The notes under the pieces: model-generated
What the model saw: only the letters and a program-made list of their open reading frames with translations
What the model was told of the DNA's origin: nothing
The model's database searches: none
Position numbers and translations under genes: made by a program
In this document: piece after piece, positions 34,192-43,900 of the stretch
Layout of the letters: each line of letters starts with the position of its first letter
Position numbering within the stretch: position 1 is the stretch's first letter
Source of the DNA: Granulicella aggregans
Lineage (GTDB): Bacteria > Acidobacteriota > Terriglobia > Terriglobales > Acidobacteriaceae
DNA: 64,000 bases
Assembly (NCBI RefSeq): GCF_014203275.1
Contig: NZ_JACHIP010000002.1
Location: forward strand, 310,001-374,000
Reading direction: 5' to 3'

Positions 34192-34941
34192 TTACTGAGC
34201 CTGGATTGCTGCGCCGGGACCGCCGCCTGCAGGGGTCGGGTTCAGCTTCTGCTGCGCGATCTGGCCGATGGGCCCCTTGGCGTCCTTGTCCTTGAGCTGA
34301 GCGTAGATCTTCTTCGCGTCGGCGGGCTTGCCTTCGGACTCGTAGAGTTCGGCGAGCTGGAGTTGGGCGAGACCTGCGGGGACGGTGGAGGTGGGCTTGG
34401 CGGTGAGCTGGTTGTAGAGGTCGATGGCTTGGGGATCGCGGCTGGTTTGGCGATAGAGCTGAGCCAGAGAGAGCTTGGCAAGCGCGGAGAGATCGGAGTT
34501 CCAGCCGTCGGCGACCTTCTTGAGGGTGGTCTCGGCGGGGCCGTTCTGGCCGGCTTCGATGTAGGTGAGGCCAGCGAAGTAGAGCGAGAGCTTCCCCGAG
34601 TGGGTCATGCCGTACTTGTCCGAGACGGTGAGGAACATGGCGTTGGCGGCCTTGGCGCGCTCAAGGACGGAGGGGTAGGTCTTGACGCCGGGAGGCACGG
34701 GCTGACCAGCTTGAGCGATGGGCGTCTGGTAGGCCTGCATGGCGGCACCATAGTCGGTTGCTGCCTGCTCCGAGCGGTGGTTGTAGAGAGCGAAGCCACC
34801 GATGAGGGCTACGATCGCGACGAGCAGAACGGCGGCACCGGTGATGAGGGTGCCGCGATTGGCGCTGGCCCAGGAGATGCCGGAGTTGGTGGTGTCGATG
34901 AACTGGTCGTGCTTGAGAGTCTCTTTGGTCTGTTGATCCAC
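34192..34941 (-). CDS. membrane-anchored TPR protein, YfgM-like
   Basis: The 249-residue protein has a cytosolic N-terminus, one membrane helix (about 31-51, ITGAAVLLVAIVALIGGFAL), and a periplasmic helical region with TPR-like repeats (about 90-235: SLYFAGLTYIEAGQ, LAQLYRQTSRDPQAIDLYNQL, LAELYESEGKPADAKKIY). This is the plan of the YfgM/TPR_21 family, which assists envelope protein folding near the Sec translocon. Start is GTG 34941, with AAGGAAG about 12 bases upstream. A strong hairpin ends the gene. Confidence 0.75.
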   Translation of the reverse strand: MDQQTKETLKHDQFIDTTNSGISWASANRGTLITGAAVLLVAIVALIGGFALYNHRSEQAATDYGAAMQAYQTPIAQAGQPVPPGVKTYPSVLERAKAANAMFLTVSDKYGMTHSGKLSLYFAGLTYIEAGQNGPAETTLKKVADGWNSDLSALAKLSLAQLYRQTSRDPQAIDLYNQLTAKPTSTVPAGLAQLQLAELYESEGKPADAKKIYAQLKDKDAKGPIGQIAQQKLNPTPAGGGPGAAIQAQ

Positions 34942-35041
34942 GGTGGTTGTGTCTTCCTTTGAGTTGTTCCGCGGCGGCGAGGTGATCCGGCCATCTGGCG
35001 GAACTGAAAAGATGTCCGCGCTGAAGGGACGGCGCGAATCT

Positions 35042-36112
35042 TTAGTGTAACAGCGGGGAGGCGGGGTCGGCTGAGTCCAGCCGGACGGGAGATGAAGTGG
35101 CGGGGCTTGTCGCAGCGGGGCCGGCCGGGTCTTCTGCCGGCGCAGTGAGGCCGTCGGAGGGCTGCAGTTCGGTGCTGGTGGTTAGAACAAGATCCGGGGC
35201 GTCTTTGGGTAGCTTGAGGCGGCCATCGACGAGGAAGGCGGCGACGGCTGCTCCGGTGACCTGGGGAGCGAAGAAGGTCAACGGGATGACGTACTTTTTG
35301 CTCTTGACGAGGGCCTCGGCTACGCCGTCGACGGAGTGGCTGCGGTGGATGTTTCCGGGAACCTGTGGGATGGTGAAGAAGGTCGCGTGCAGCTCCGGGT
35401 GGCGCTTGTCGTAGACGACGAGGGATCGGGCGATCTGCTTGGGGGTCATGATGCCGAAGTCAGCGATGACATTGCGGCGGATGGCGTCCGGCATGTAGTG
35501 CTGCAGGACGGAGCGGGAGAAGTCGGCGCAGTTGCGATAGAAGAGATTGAAGTGGGCTACGTTGCGGCGGTCGTTGAGGATGGCGATGAGTTCGAGGTCC
35601 TGATCGGGCGTGGTATCGAAGCGAAGGCCATCGATTCTTCGGTTGAAGGAGGCACCGACGAGCTGGGTCCAGTCGCCTTTTGGGGCGCGGTCGTCGAGGG
35701 TGGTGGGAGCAATGTCGAGAAGGTACTTGCGGCGGTAGGCGTCGCGGAGGGCGGCGGCTTCCTTCTTGTCGACGCGTTCGGGGATCTCGCTGACGGAGTC
35801 GACGGCGTAGAGATAGGGGATGACGGGGATGGCGACCCAGTCGTACCCGCCTACGTGGTGGTAGCGGCTGAGGACGACTCCGGGTTCTTCTTCTCGGCAG
35901 GGGCGAAGGTGGGTGGGGGCGTCGGCGCAGACGTTGTCGAGATAGATGGCGGCGTGGCCGGTGGGGTTGAGTGCGCCGAAGGTGCCGTAGGGCTCTTCGA
36001 GGAGGAAGGACGCGGAGGCGGAGGCAGACAGCGGGTATATGAGTACCAGGATGAGCAGAAGTGCAGAGGGAGGGAGGAGGGCTCCTCGTTGGGAGCCTTG
36101 TTCGGCTGTCAT
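35042..36112 (-). CDS. secreted permuted-papain-like protein (NlpC/P60 or LRAT type)
   Basis: The 356-residue protein has a signal peptide (cleavage near residue 33). The block PTGHAAIYL (His53) comes first and FYRNCADFSRSVL (Cys195) later, so His precedes Cys, as in circularly permuted papain-fold enzymes (YiiX, LRAT, DUF4105-like). Such proteins act as amidases, acyltransferases or peptidases on wall or lipid substrates. The C-terminal 50 residues are a Pro/Ala/Ser-rich tail. The family name is not certain. It is next to the YfgM-like gene in the same direction, with a gap of 100 bases. Confidence 0.55.
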   Translation of the reverse strand: MTAEQGSQRGALLPPSALLLILVLIYPLSASASASFLLEEPYGTFGALNPTGHAAIYLDNVCADAPTHLRPCREEEPGVVLSRYHHVGGYDWVAIPVIPYLYAVDSVSEIPERVDKKEAAALRDAYRRKYLLDIAPTTLDDRAPKGDWTQLVGASFNRRIDGLRFDTTPDQDLELIAILNDRRNVAHFNLFYRNCADFSRSVLQHYMPDAIRRNVIADFGIMTPKQIARSLVVYDKRHPELHATFFTIPQVPGNIHRSHSVDGVAEALVKSKKYVIPLTFFAPQVTGAAVAAFLVDGRLKLPKDAPDLVLTTSTELQPSDGLTAPAEDPAGPAATSPATSSPVRLDSADPASPLLH

Positions 36113-36298
36113 GTATGGTTTGACGCAATTTCGGTGGCTGGCGATCTTTGAGAGGGCTAGCGATGAGGTTATGTGAGGGATAGGCAGTGGCTATATTGCT
36201 GATTCGAGGGCGTGTGGGCGCGTAGACTGGGAGCATCACTTTCAGAGGGTTGGGGAGCGGCGGCGGGGGTTGCGTCCGGGCGCGGTGTGGTGGGGCAA

Positions 36299-36366
36299 AC
36301 GCGAAATGCGGGGGTCTCTCCGCTGCGCCGTGCGATCAAGCTGCACGGCTTCGGTCGAGATGACGA
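36299..36366 (+). repeat. family C palindromic element
   Basis: CGCGAAATGCGGGGGTCTCTCC, the stem GCCGTGC/GCACGGC with loop GATCAAGCT, then TTCGGTCGAGATGACG. Confidence 0.8.
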
Positions 36367-36381
36367 TCTTTAGGGGGGTCG

Positions 36382-37470
36382 ATGCAGGCTGGTAGTCCAG
36401 AGGTGACTGTTCCGTGCGTGGTGGTGCCGCCGAAGAAGCTGGCGAATACACCGAATGGCGATCCGGAGCAGGCTTATAACCCGCTGGGGGTGAAGAATAC
36501 GGACTCGTGCCTGCCGCTGCGCAGGACGGGGCCGGTGATGCATGACTACGCGTGCGAAGGGCCGGCGGCGGGGGACATTACCCTGCGGTGGATTCATGGG
36601 TCGGTGGTTGCGGCGAAGAATACCGATCCCCGGGTACATGTGATCGCCTACAACGAGGACACGTACATCCTGCGGGAGAATCCGTGCGTGCATTGGGAGG
36701 CTCCGTTTACCTATCTGCTGTTTGGAAACAGTGAGGCGCTGCTGATCGATACGGGAGCTACGCCGGATGCGGCGTACTATCCGCTGCGGGCCACGGTGGA
36801 TGCGCTGGTGCGGCGGTGGTGCCAGTTGCGGGGGAGAAAGACGATTCCGCTGACCGTGGTGCTGACCTCGGGTGAGGACGTCTCGCAGCACCAAGGGCGG
36901 GGGCAGTTTGTGGGACGGCCGGACACGACGCTTGCGCCGATGGAGCTGGCCGAGGCGAAGGCCTTCTATGGGTTGAGCAAATGGCCGCATGAGACGCGGA
37001 AGATCGACCTGGGCGGGAGGGTGATCACCGTCATTCCTACGCCGGGGACGCATAAGGATGGGGTGACGTTTTATGACTCGTATAACAAGATGCTTTATAC
37101 GGGTGACCTGCTGTATCCGGGGCGGATCATGATCGCGAACGATCGCGACTATGTGGCCTCGCTGACCCGGCTGAAGGCTTGGAGCGAGAGCCATCCGGTG
37201 AAGTGGGTGATGGGTGGGCACGTGGAGATGATGTTCGTGCCGGGCAGGGCTTATCCGAGATTCAGGAACCATCGGGAGTTTGAGCATGTGCTGCAGTTGG
37301 AGCCTGGCGTCATCGCGGACGCGCTGGTGTCTGCGACTGGCATCGTTGGGCAGGCGAAGGTGGTGTTTCGGGAGGAGTTTATCCTGCTGAACCGGGTGGG
37401 GCCGGATGAGCAGGTTTATCGGACCGGGGCGGATATGCCGGATATTGCGGTGCCGTTCTGGCTGCCTTGA
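36382..37470 (+). CDS. metallo-beta-lactamase-fold protein with degenerate metal motif
   Basis: The 362-residue protein aligns by eye with its downstream neighbour (NEDTYILRENPCVHWEAPF versus NEHTAYLRQNKAYSYEAPF; LLYPGR versus MFYRGR). In the first metal motif, where the neighbour has HLHDDH, this protein has E165-D-V167-S-Q169-H170: only the last His is kept. PGTHKDG and YTGD are kept, so the fold is intact but a normal dinuclear zinc site cannot form. There is no signal peptide. AGGGGGG lies just before the ATG. It may be a non-catalytic partner or have altered chemistry. Confidence 0.8.
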   Translation: MQAGSPEVTVPCVVVPPKKLANTPNGDPEQAYNPLGVKNTDSCLPLRRTGPVMHDYACEGPAAGDITLRWIHGSVVAAKNTDPRVHVIAYNEDTYILRENPCVHWEAPFTYLLFGNSEALLIDTGATPDAAYYPLRATVDALVRRWCQLRGRKTIPLTVVLTSGEDVSQHQGRGQFVGRPDTTLAPMELAEAKAFYGLSKWPHETRKIDLGGRVITVIPTPGTHKDGVTFYDSYNKMLYTGDLLYPGRIMIANDRDYVASLTRLKAWSESHPVKWVMGGHVEMMFVPGRAYPRFRNHREFEHVLQLEPGVIADALVSATGIVGQAKVVFREEFILLNRVGPDEQVYRTGADMPDIAVPFWLP

Positions 37471-37481
37471 GGGATCTGTGG

Positions 37482-37522
37482 CGGACCCACTCATCGCGAT
37501 GATGCTGCGATGAATGGGGCAC
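37482..37522 (+). repeat. family A palindromic element (GCGATG stem)
   Basis: GGACCCACTCATCGC, GATGATGCT, GCGATGAATGGGGCAC. It is nearly identical to the copy inside recG. Confidence 0.75.
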
Positions 37523-37548
37523 AGAGTGTGTGGCGCACAAGCAACAGC

Positions 37549-37570
37549 AGATTCCCTTCGGGAATGACAA
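37549..37570 (+). repeat. family B UUCG hairpin repeat
   Basis: GATTCCC-TTCG-GGAATGACAA, matching 2601-2622. Confidence 0.65.
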
Positions 37571-37592
37571 AGAAAAAGGGGAGGTGAGTTTC

Positions 37593-38603
37593 TTGGATCG
37601 TAGAAGTTTTCTGACTTTGCCGATTGTTTCGGTGGTGATTCCTACGGTGTCGGCTGTGATGGAGCGGGAGGCGGTCGCGGAGCCGCCTATTGCGGCGAAG
37701 GTGATCGACTTCACAATCAGTGTTCCAGCGGCCGGGACTTGGCCGGATAAGTGGATCTGCGGATCGCCCTCTTGTATGGACAACAAGGATCCGGCGGTGC
37801 AAGTGCATTGGTATAACGAGCACACGGCGTACCTGCGGCAGAACAAGGCCTACAGCTACGAAGCCCCGTTTATGCACCTTTACTTTGGGAACGAACGGAT
37901 ACTGTTCATCGACCAGGGGTATACGCAGCTACGGACGGATTGGGGGCTGCGGGATGCGGTCGACCAGTGCATTGCGGAGTGGTGCGGGCGGAATGGACGC
38001 AAGCCAGAGGAGATGGGGCTGCTCTTGAGCTTCAGCCATCTGCATGATGACCACTATGCGGGGATCGACCAGTTCTGGGATAGGCCGAATACGCGGTTCA
38101 TGGGGCAGACACACGAGGAGATGGTCGGGTTCTGGGGGATGACGAACTACCCGGAGGAGCGGGTGGCGCTCGACCTGGGAGGGCGGAAGATTCTGATCTG
38201 GGGAAGCCCGGGGCACGTCGAGTCAGAGTTTGCTTACTACGACGAATACACGCAGATTCTTTTCACGGGCGATATGTTCTACCGGGGGCGGTGCTACATC
38301 AGCTTCTGGGACAAGTGGTACAAGAGCATGGAGCGGCTGATGAAGTTCCTGGAGACGCACCCGGTGACGCATGTGGTTGGATGTCATGTGGAGATTAGCA
38401 AGACGGGCGAGGACTATCCGTACGGGATTACGTATCAGCCTGACGAGGCGCCAGTGCAATTGACGGTGGCGGAGCTGAAGCATGCGTACGAAGTGGCGAA
38501 GACCGTGACCAAGCCGGGGATCTACTTCACCGGCTCAGTGTTTCTTTGCAACCAGACGCGCGGAATGACTACGGTGGACACGAATCCCTATGCGTATGAC
38601 TAG
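37593..38603 (+). CDS. Tat-exported metallo-beta-lactamase-fold hydrolase
   Basis: The 336-residue protein begins with a Tat-like signal (DRRSFLTLPIVSVVIPTVSA). The metal site is complete: H149-L-H151-D-D153-H154 in SFSHLHDDHYAG, then GSPGHVESE, FTGDMFY and VVGCHVEI. It is the active counterpart of the upstream paralogue. The substrate is unknown. The TTG start at 37593 is preferred because AGGGGAGG lies 6-8 bases upstream and the twin Arg follows directly; the frame continues upstream into repeats A and B and is not coding. The two genes form a tandem pair, 122 bases apart. Confidence 0.82.
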   Translation: MDRRSFLTLPIVSVVIPTVSAVMEREAVAEPPIAAKVIDFTISVPAAGTWPDKWICGSPSCMDNKDPAVQVHWYNEHTAYLRQNKAYSYEAPFMHLYFGNERILFIDQGYTQLRTDWGLRDAVDQCIAEWCGRNGRKPEEMGLLLSFSHLHDDHYAGIDQFWDRPNTRFMGQTHEEMVGFWGMTNYPEERVALDLGGRKILIWGSPGHVESEFAYYDEYTQILFTGDMFYRGRCYISFWDKWYKSMERLMKFLETHPVTHVVGCHVEISKTGEDYPYGITYQPDEAPVQLTVAELKHAYEVAKTVTKPGIYFTGSVFLCNQTRGMTTVDTNPYAYD

Positions 38604-38608
38604 AAACT

Positions 38609-38655
38609 GAACCGCCCATCTGCGGCTCCGAAAAGGAGCGGCAGATGGGCGGTTC
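38609..38655. terminator. long bidirectional hairpin between convergent genes
   Basis: Perfect 15-bp arms GAACCGCCCATCTGC/GCAGATGGGCGGTTC with an inner GCTCC/GGAGC stem and loop GAAAA. It separates the convergent genes ending at 38603 and 38680. Confidence 0.7.
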
Positions 38656-38679
38656 GATGACGGTTCTACGAGGACCGAT

Positions 38680-39165
38680 TTACTTCTTGGTGGCGAAGGG
38701 GTCTTTCTGTTCGTCGTACTGCTTCTGCACGAGATAGACGAAGTGCGATAGGGCGCGGGCTACGCGGAGGGCGTGCTCTTCGTCCGCTTCGTAGTAGATG
38801 CGGAGTGCGCCTTCGGTAAAGGGCTCGCCGGTCTTCTGCATGCTGTTGACGCAGAGAACGTTGTCCTTGCACCAGACCTTGACGTTGGTGGGCGGGTGGC
38901 CGCTGACGACGAAGGACTCGCAGTCGAGAAGATAGACAGGAACGCTCTGGCGGAAGCCGGAGTCGAGCTTGATGACGCCAGTTTCGACGCTATACGTGAG
39001 GGTAAAGTTTGGGACGGTCGCACGGCCGGCTTCAACGAGATACTTCGTCGTCTCTTCGAGCGAGGGGCCTTCGACCTGGCAGGCAGCATGAGCGACGGAA
39101 TGGCAGGAGATGCCCAGCAACATTACCAAAAGAAATCTGAAGCGGTGGATGGTCTGCCAGTGCAT
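38680..39165 (-). CDS. small secreted protein, unknown function
   Basis: The 161-residue protein starts MHWQTIHRFRFLLVMLLGISCHSVAHA, a standard signal peptide, and the mature part has four Cys (two likely disulfides: ACQVE, LLDCES, VWCKDNVLCV) in a compact beta-rich region, then a C-terminal helix. No family was recognised. The start ATG 39165 is fixed by the signal peptide and AAAGG upstream. It ends against a strong hairpin. Probably a periplasmic or extracellular small domain. Confidence 0.6.
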   Translation of the reverse strand: MHWQTIHRFRFLLVMLLGISCHSVAHAACQVEGPSLEETTKYLVEAGRATVPNFTLTYSVETGVIKLDSGFRQSVPVYLLDCESFVVSGHPPTNVKVWCKDNVLCVNSMQKTGEPFTEGALRIYYEADEEHALRVARALSHFVYLVQKQYDEQKDPFATKK

Positions 39166-39524
39166 TAAATCTACCTTTCGCGTTATGGATCTGGTGAATC
39201 GCTTGGAGGGACGAGATCCAACTACACGAAGGAACGACAGAAGAGCATAAACGCAACTCAAGGCAGACAGCAGGTGGCGAGGATTTGTCCTTGAGGTGAT
39301 GCTAATGGCTTTGCCCTTTATGGGCAAGAATTTTTGGGCTTCAGGGGCCAAGTGTGACACGAAAGTGGCAGACATCGCTTGATTTAGCGGGTCGGTGCCG
39401 CCGGAGAGGAGCCGTCTTTCTTGGCAAGCCAGAAGCTGGCTTACCTGCGAAGTGTTATGCTTCCTGCGCCCGAGAGAGGCAGTTTCACGCGGATGCGTAA
39501 TGCTCCGCAGAAGGTGAATCCTAC
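39166..39524. other. 359-bp divergent intergenic region
   Basis: It contains a small hairpin AAGCCAG-AAG-CTGGCTT near 39425 and a TTTGCCC/GGGCAAA-like inverted repeat near 39310. I saw no family A to E element and no recognisable riboswitch. Confidence 0.35.
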
Positions 39525-40598
39525 TTGAAATACTCGCGTTCGCTCGCTTCTGTTCCTACCTTGATTTCGTTGACCGCCTTCCTTTTCCTGTCCGGCAGTT
39601 GCGCCCTACTGCGTAGTCAGGCAACAGATCCGATTGCGACTGCACCTGCAGCAACAGTTCCTTCAGGCACCCCTGTAGTTGCTGCACCGACGCTTGAGAT
39701 GGTTTTGCTGGTCACAGATCATATCCATCGGCCTGTCGACGACGTGTCGTTGGAGAGGCTGCGGTTGAAGACCGCAAATGGAACGCAGATTACGCCGCTC
39801 TCGATGCGCCGGGAGGGTGAGGATCCGCTCTCGCTGGTGATTCTGATCGATGCGAGCAGGGACAGCTTTCACGATCTTGCCAAGCTGGGCGACGAGTTTG
39901 CAGGGTTGGTGGGATCGCAGTTGCTTCCAAAGGATCGGATCACGATGTACGCGGCCGATTGCACGATGACACGCTCGATGAACAATGGGGTTCCTGACGC
40001 CGCGGCATTGCGGAAGGGGGTGAGCGACGCGATGACGTTCCCAACGCTGCATGGGGGTAAGGATCACTCGGCATGCGGCAAGACGTTTCCGCTGTGGGAC
40101 GACATCGCCGTAGCGGTTGCGGGACTATCGCATGCTCCGGGAAGGCGGGCGATCCTGCTCATCTCAAGCGGTGAAAGTGGCGGTGGGAAGTACGACTGGC
40201 TGGCAGTGGAGCAGTACGCGTTCGACCAGGGAGTGGCCATCTTCGGGCTGAGGGACAAACGGCAGGCAGATGCGGACGACTTTTCACGGAACTCGCTGAC
40301 GACCACACACGGAACACCGGGTGCAACCTCCTCCTTCGCCCCGCCGCCCGCTGCGCGTTCGGTCAATAATCTGGAACTGCTTTGCGCTAACGATGGTGGC
40401 CTGACGCTAAGTTCGGCCCCGGAGTTCCGCAGAGACGGAATTGCAGGCATCCTCTTCCTGATCCGTAACCGATTTATCCTGACGATTCCGAAAGACGCTT
40501 ACCAGGTGGGGACGACGCATGGGGTCAAGGTCACCCAGACTGGAGCGTCGCCATACTTTATGACGGCGACGGGAGCGTTAGAAGCAACGGCGAAGTAA
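39525..40598 (+). CDS. secreted VWFA-related protein (Acidobacteria-type)
   Basis: The 357-residue protein has an N-terminal signal (LISLTAFLFLSGSCALL), possibly a lipobox at Cys26. The central region resembles the von Willebrand A fold: SLVILIDASRDSF for the MIDAS strand, then ILLISSGESGGG. The classic DxSxS is altered to DASRDS, so metal binding may be weak. This type of VWFA-related protein is expanded in Acidobacteria. Start TTG 39525 is supported by AAGGTGA 8 bases upstream. A T-tailed hairpin lies about 260 bases after the stop, with a structured region between. Confidence 0.75.
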   Translation: MKYSRSLASVPTLISLTAFLFLSGSCALLRSQATDPIATAPAATVPSGTPVVAAPTLEMVLLVTDHIHRPVDDVSLERLRLKTANGTQITPLSMRREGEDPLSLVILIDASRDSFHDLAKLGDEFAGLVGSQLLPKDRITMYAADCTMTRSMNNGVPDAAALRKGVSDAMTFPTLHGGKDHSACGKTFPLWDDIAVAVAGLSHAPGRRAILLISSGESGGGKYDWLAVEQYAFDQGVAIFGLRDKRQADADDFSRNSLTTTHGTPGATSSFAPPPAARSVNNLELLCANDGGLTLSSAPEFRRDGIAGILFLIRNRFILTIPKDAYQVGTTHGVKVTQTGASPYFMTATGALEATAK

Positions 40599-40724
40599 AT
40601 GACAGCGGAGTAAGTGACGGCGGAGCAATGGCCGCTTTTTGCGGACGGCTTGTGCAGTTAATCAGGCTGCATTGAAGACATCGACAAAGTGCTGACAAGA
40701 ATAAGACCGAGCCAAGACAACTTT

Positions 40725-40819
40725 CCGGCGGGGAAGGTCCATGCTTGCTTTGATTGAGCCAACGCAGGACCAGTGCCAGTGCAAGTATCCAGTTCTCGGC
40801 TTCCCTTCTCCGGTGCCGG
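40725..40819 (+). ncRNA. candidate long-hairpin RNA or structured 3' UTR
   Basis: An extended hairpin is readable: CCGGC-GGGGAAG (40725-40736) pairs with CTTCTCC-GGT-GCCGG (40805-40819), and ATGCTTGC (40741-40748) pairs with GCAAGTAT (40781-40788), 20 pairs in all, one of them G-U. A T-tailed terminator follows at 40862. It could be part of the long 3' UTR of the upstream gene or a separate small RNA. No clear promoter was found. Confidence 0.35.
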
Positions 40820-40861
40820 GGGCTTAGCGGATAACACCGCTCTAGAAGAGTTTTCTGCCGC

Positions 40862-40905
40862 AAGCCTGCGTCGCGTGATGTTTGCGTGGCGCAGGCTTAT
40901 TTTTG
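40862..40905 (+). terminator. intrinsic terminator
   Basis: 9-bp arms AAGCCTGCG/CGCAGGCTT followed by ATTTTTG on the + strand. It also lies just beyond the polA stop on the other strand. Confidence 0.7.
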
Positions 40906-40915
40906 CGAGTTGAAG

Positions 40916-43900
40916 CTACTTGATGTCACGCCAGTTCTGGCCGATGCCTACGTCGGCGACGATGGGGATGGAGAACTCGGCTACGTGTTCCATCTCGTGC
41001 TTGACCAGGGCCTGAAGCTCTTCGGCCTCTTCGGGGACTACGTCGAAGAGGAGTTCGTCGTGGACTTGAAGGGTCATTTTTGAGCGGAGGTTGCGGGCAG
41101 TCATCTCGCGATCGAGGGCAATCATCGCTAGCTTGATGAGGTCGGCGGCGGTGCCTTGCAGCGGCGTGTTGACGGCAGTGCGTTCGGCGAATCCGCGCAT
41201 GTTGGGGTTGCGGGACTGGATGTCCGGGATGGGGCGGATGCGGCCGAAGTAGGTCTTGACAGCTCCGTCGCGGCGGACGGTTTCGAGGGTCTCGTCGATG
41301 AAGGTGCGGACGCCCTTGTAGCGGTCGAAGTAGGTCTCGATGTAGAGCTTCGCTTCCTTCTGGTCGATGCCCAGCTGGGCGGCGAGGCCGAAGGGGCTGA
41401 TGCCGTAGACGATGCCGAAGTTGACGGCCTTGGCGCGGGCGCGCGTCTCCTTGGACATGGTGGCGGGGTCGACGCCGAAGACCTCGGCTGCGGTGAGGGT
41501 GTGGATGTCCTGGTCAGTTCGGTAGGCATTGAGCAGGAGCGGGTCCTGCGAGAAGTGGGCCATGAGGCGGAGCTCGATCTGCGAGTAGTCGGCGGACATG
41601 AGGACGTTGCCGGGGGCGGCGATGAAGGCGGTGCGGATCTCGCGACCGAGGGCGGTGCGGGTGGGGATGTTTTGCAGGTTGGGGTTGGTTGAGGAGAGCC
41701 GGCCGGTGGCGGTGCCTACCTGATTGAAGGTGGTGTGGACGCGGCCTTCGGAGTCGGCGAGGGTCGGAAGCTGGTCAGTGTAGTTGCTGCGCAGCTTGGA
41801 CATCTGGCGGTACTCGAGGACGAGAGCGGGAGCGGCGTGGTGTTCGGCCAGTTCTTCGAGGACGTCCTGGGCGGTGCTGACTACTTTTCCCTTGCCGTAC
41901 TTCATGGGCTTGGGGAGGTTCATCTTATTGAAGAGGACGTCGCCTAGCTGCTTGGGCGAGTTGATATTGAAGCGATGAGGGGAGTCGAGGCCCATGGTCT
42001 CACCGGCGAGGGAGTAGATGCGCTCGGCGAGGTTGTCGATGTCGATGGAGAGGCGACTGGAGAGAGCGCGGAGGACTTCGCTGTCGACGCGGACCCCGGT
42101 CTGTTCCATGCGGAGGAGGACAGGGACTAGGGGGAGATCGATCGTCTCATAGACGTTATGAAGCGGGGAGATATCTTCCTTGCGCGTTGGCTTTTCGGTT
42201 ACCAACATCTCGAGGGTCACAGCACCGCCGAGGGCGGGGTCATCTTTGGGGATCTCGTGCTCGAAGGTGCCGGCTTCGGATAGTTGCGTGGAGAGCGCAG
42301 TCGCGAGGCGAACGATGGCGGCAGCGGCTTCGGGAAGGCGGTTGGGGTCGGCGGGATTGAGCTTCGTGGGCTGATGGATGAGGGCTCGGCTGGTGGTGCG
42401 AGCGGCGATGTCGGGCAGCGTGTGCGAGCCGTGGGTTGGGTTGACTAGGTAGCTGAGGAGCATCACATCGTCGCGGACTCCGGCTAGTTCGATGCTATGC
42501 GGAACGAGAGCGCGGAGGACGGCTTTGAGGTCGTGGAGGTCTTTGGGAAGAGTGGAGTCGGCGAGGGCCTCTTTGATGCCTGGGGCGTCGAGGGAGACTT
42601 CGATCGCGGAGTCGGCTGTCACGGCCAGGCCTAGGCGGCAGGCGGGGTCGGGGGCATCTGTGGCTGCACTAGAAGCAGGTCCTCCGCCTTCGACGAAGGA
42701 TGACAAGGTTTCGGGGGTTGTGTCTGCAGGAGCGCCGAAGAGGGACATCGTCTCGGCGGGTGGTGGCTCTACTTCGGCCTCGGTGGCGGGGTCTTCGATG
42801 GCAAGCTCTTCGGAGAGTGCACGAGCGTCTTCGAAGATGGCTATCGCTAGGCCCTGCGGGAGGCCGGTTTCGGAGTTGATCGCGCGAGCAGCAGTGAGGA
42901 GATGATCAATTTGTAACTGCGTGGGTTTCAAATCGTAGGAGATGACGGTGTTGTCGACAGAAGGGGCGAGTTCTTTGAGCAGCGTGGTAAATTCGAGCTC
43001 GGAGAAGAGGGCGCGGCAGGCGGCGTTGTCGACGGGCTGGGTGCGCATGGCTTCGATGGAGAAGTCGATGGGCACCTCGGTGTGGATGGTGACGAGCTCT
43101 TTCGAGAGGAGAATGTTGTCGCGATTATTTTGTAACGATTCGCGATACGTTTTCTTCTTAACTTCGTCGGCGCGGTCCAGTGCGGCTTCTACGGAGCCAA
43201 ACTCCTTGATGAGGTCGATGGAGCCTTTGTCGCCGATGCCGGGAGCGCCGGGAATGTTGTCGACCGAGTCGCCGCGCAGGGCCATCACGTCGATCACCTG
43301 TTCGGGCGGGACGCCGAGGACATTGGTCACGCCGGCTGGATCGAGGATGAGATTGTCTTTGGTGGGATTGAGGATGCTGACTTCGTCGGTGACGAGTTGC
43401 ATCATGTCCTTGTCTGGCGAGATGACGTAGACGTGGTGACCGAGCGCGGCGAGCTTGTGCGAGAGGGTGCCGATGACGTCGTCGGCCTCGAAGCCCTCGT
43501 AGTAGAGGATGGGGATGCGGAAGGCTTCGAGGGCGCGGCGGATGTAGGGCTGCTGCTGGATGAGGTCGGGTGGAGTCTCGGCGCGGTTGGCCTTGTAGCC
43601 GCCATACTCGATGGTCTCGAAGGCCTGGGTCTTGATGTTGAATTTTTGGACGTCCTTCAACTGGGTCGCCAGCTCGTTGCGATGGACCGGGGCGCCGACG
43701 TCATAGATGGCTGCGAGGTACTGCGGGGAGAAGTCTTTGCGCAGCTTGTTGATCATGTTGACGAAGACATAGGTCGCGGCGGTGGGGATGCCGGTGCGCG
43801 TCGACATGGGGCGCTGGCGCTGCATGGCGTGGTAAGCGCGGAAGATGAAGGCCATGCTGTCGAGAAGGTAGATTGGGGGCTTGGAGGATTGTTTCGCAGA

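Noticed and set aside
37530-37592. N-terminal extension of the second metallo-beta-lactamase-fold gene
   Set aside because: It encodes a family B repeat; the ribosome site and twin Arg support 37593.
39166-39524. Possible c-di-GMP or other riboswitch before the VWFA-related gene
   Set aside because: A small hairpin is present, but none of the conserved riboswitch core sequences could be found.
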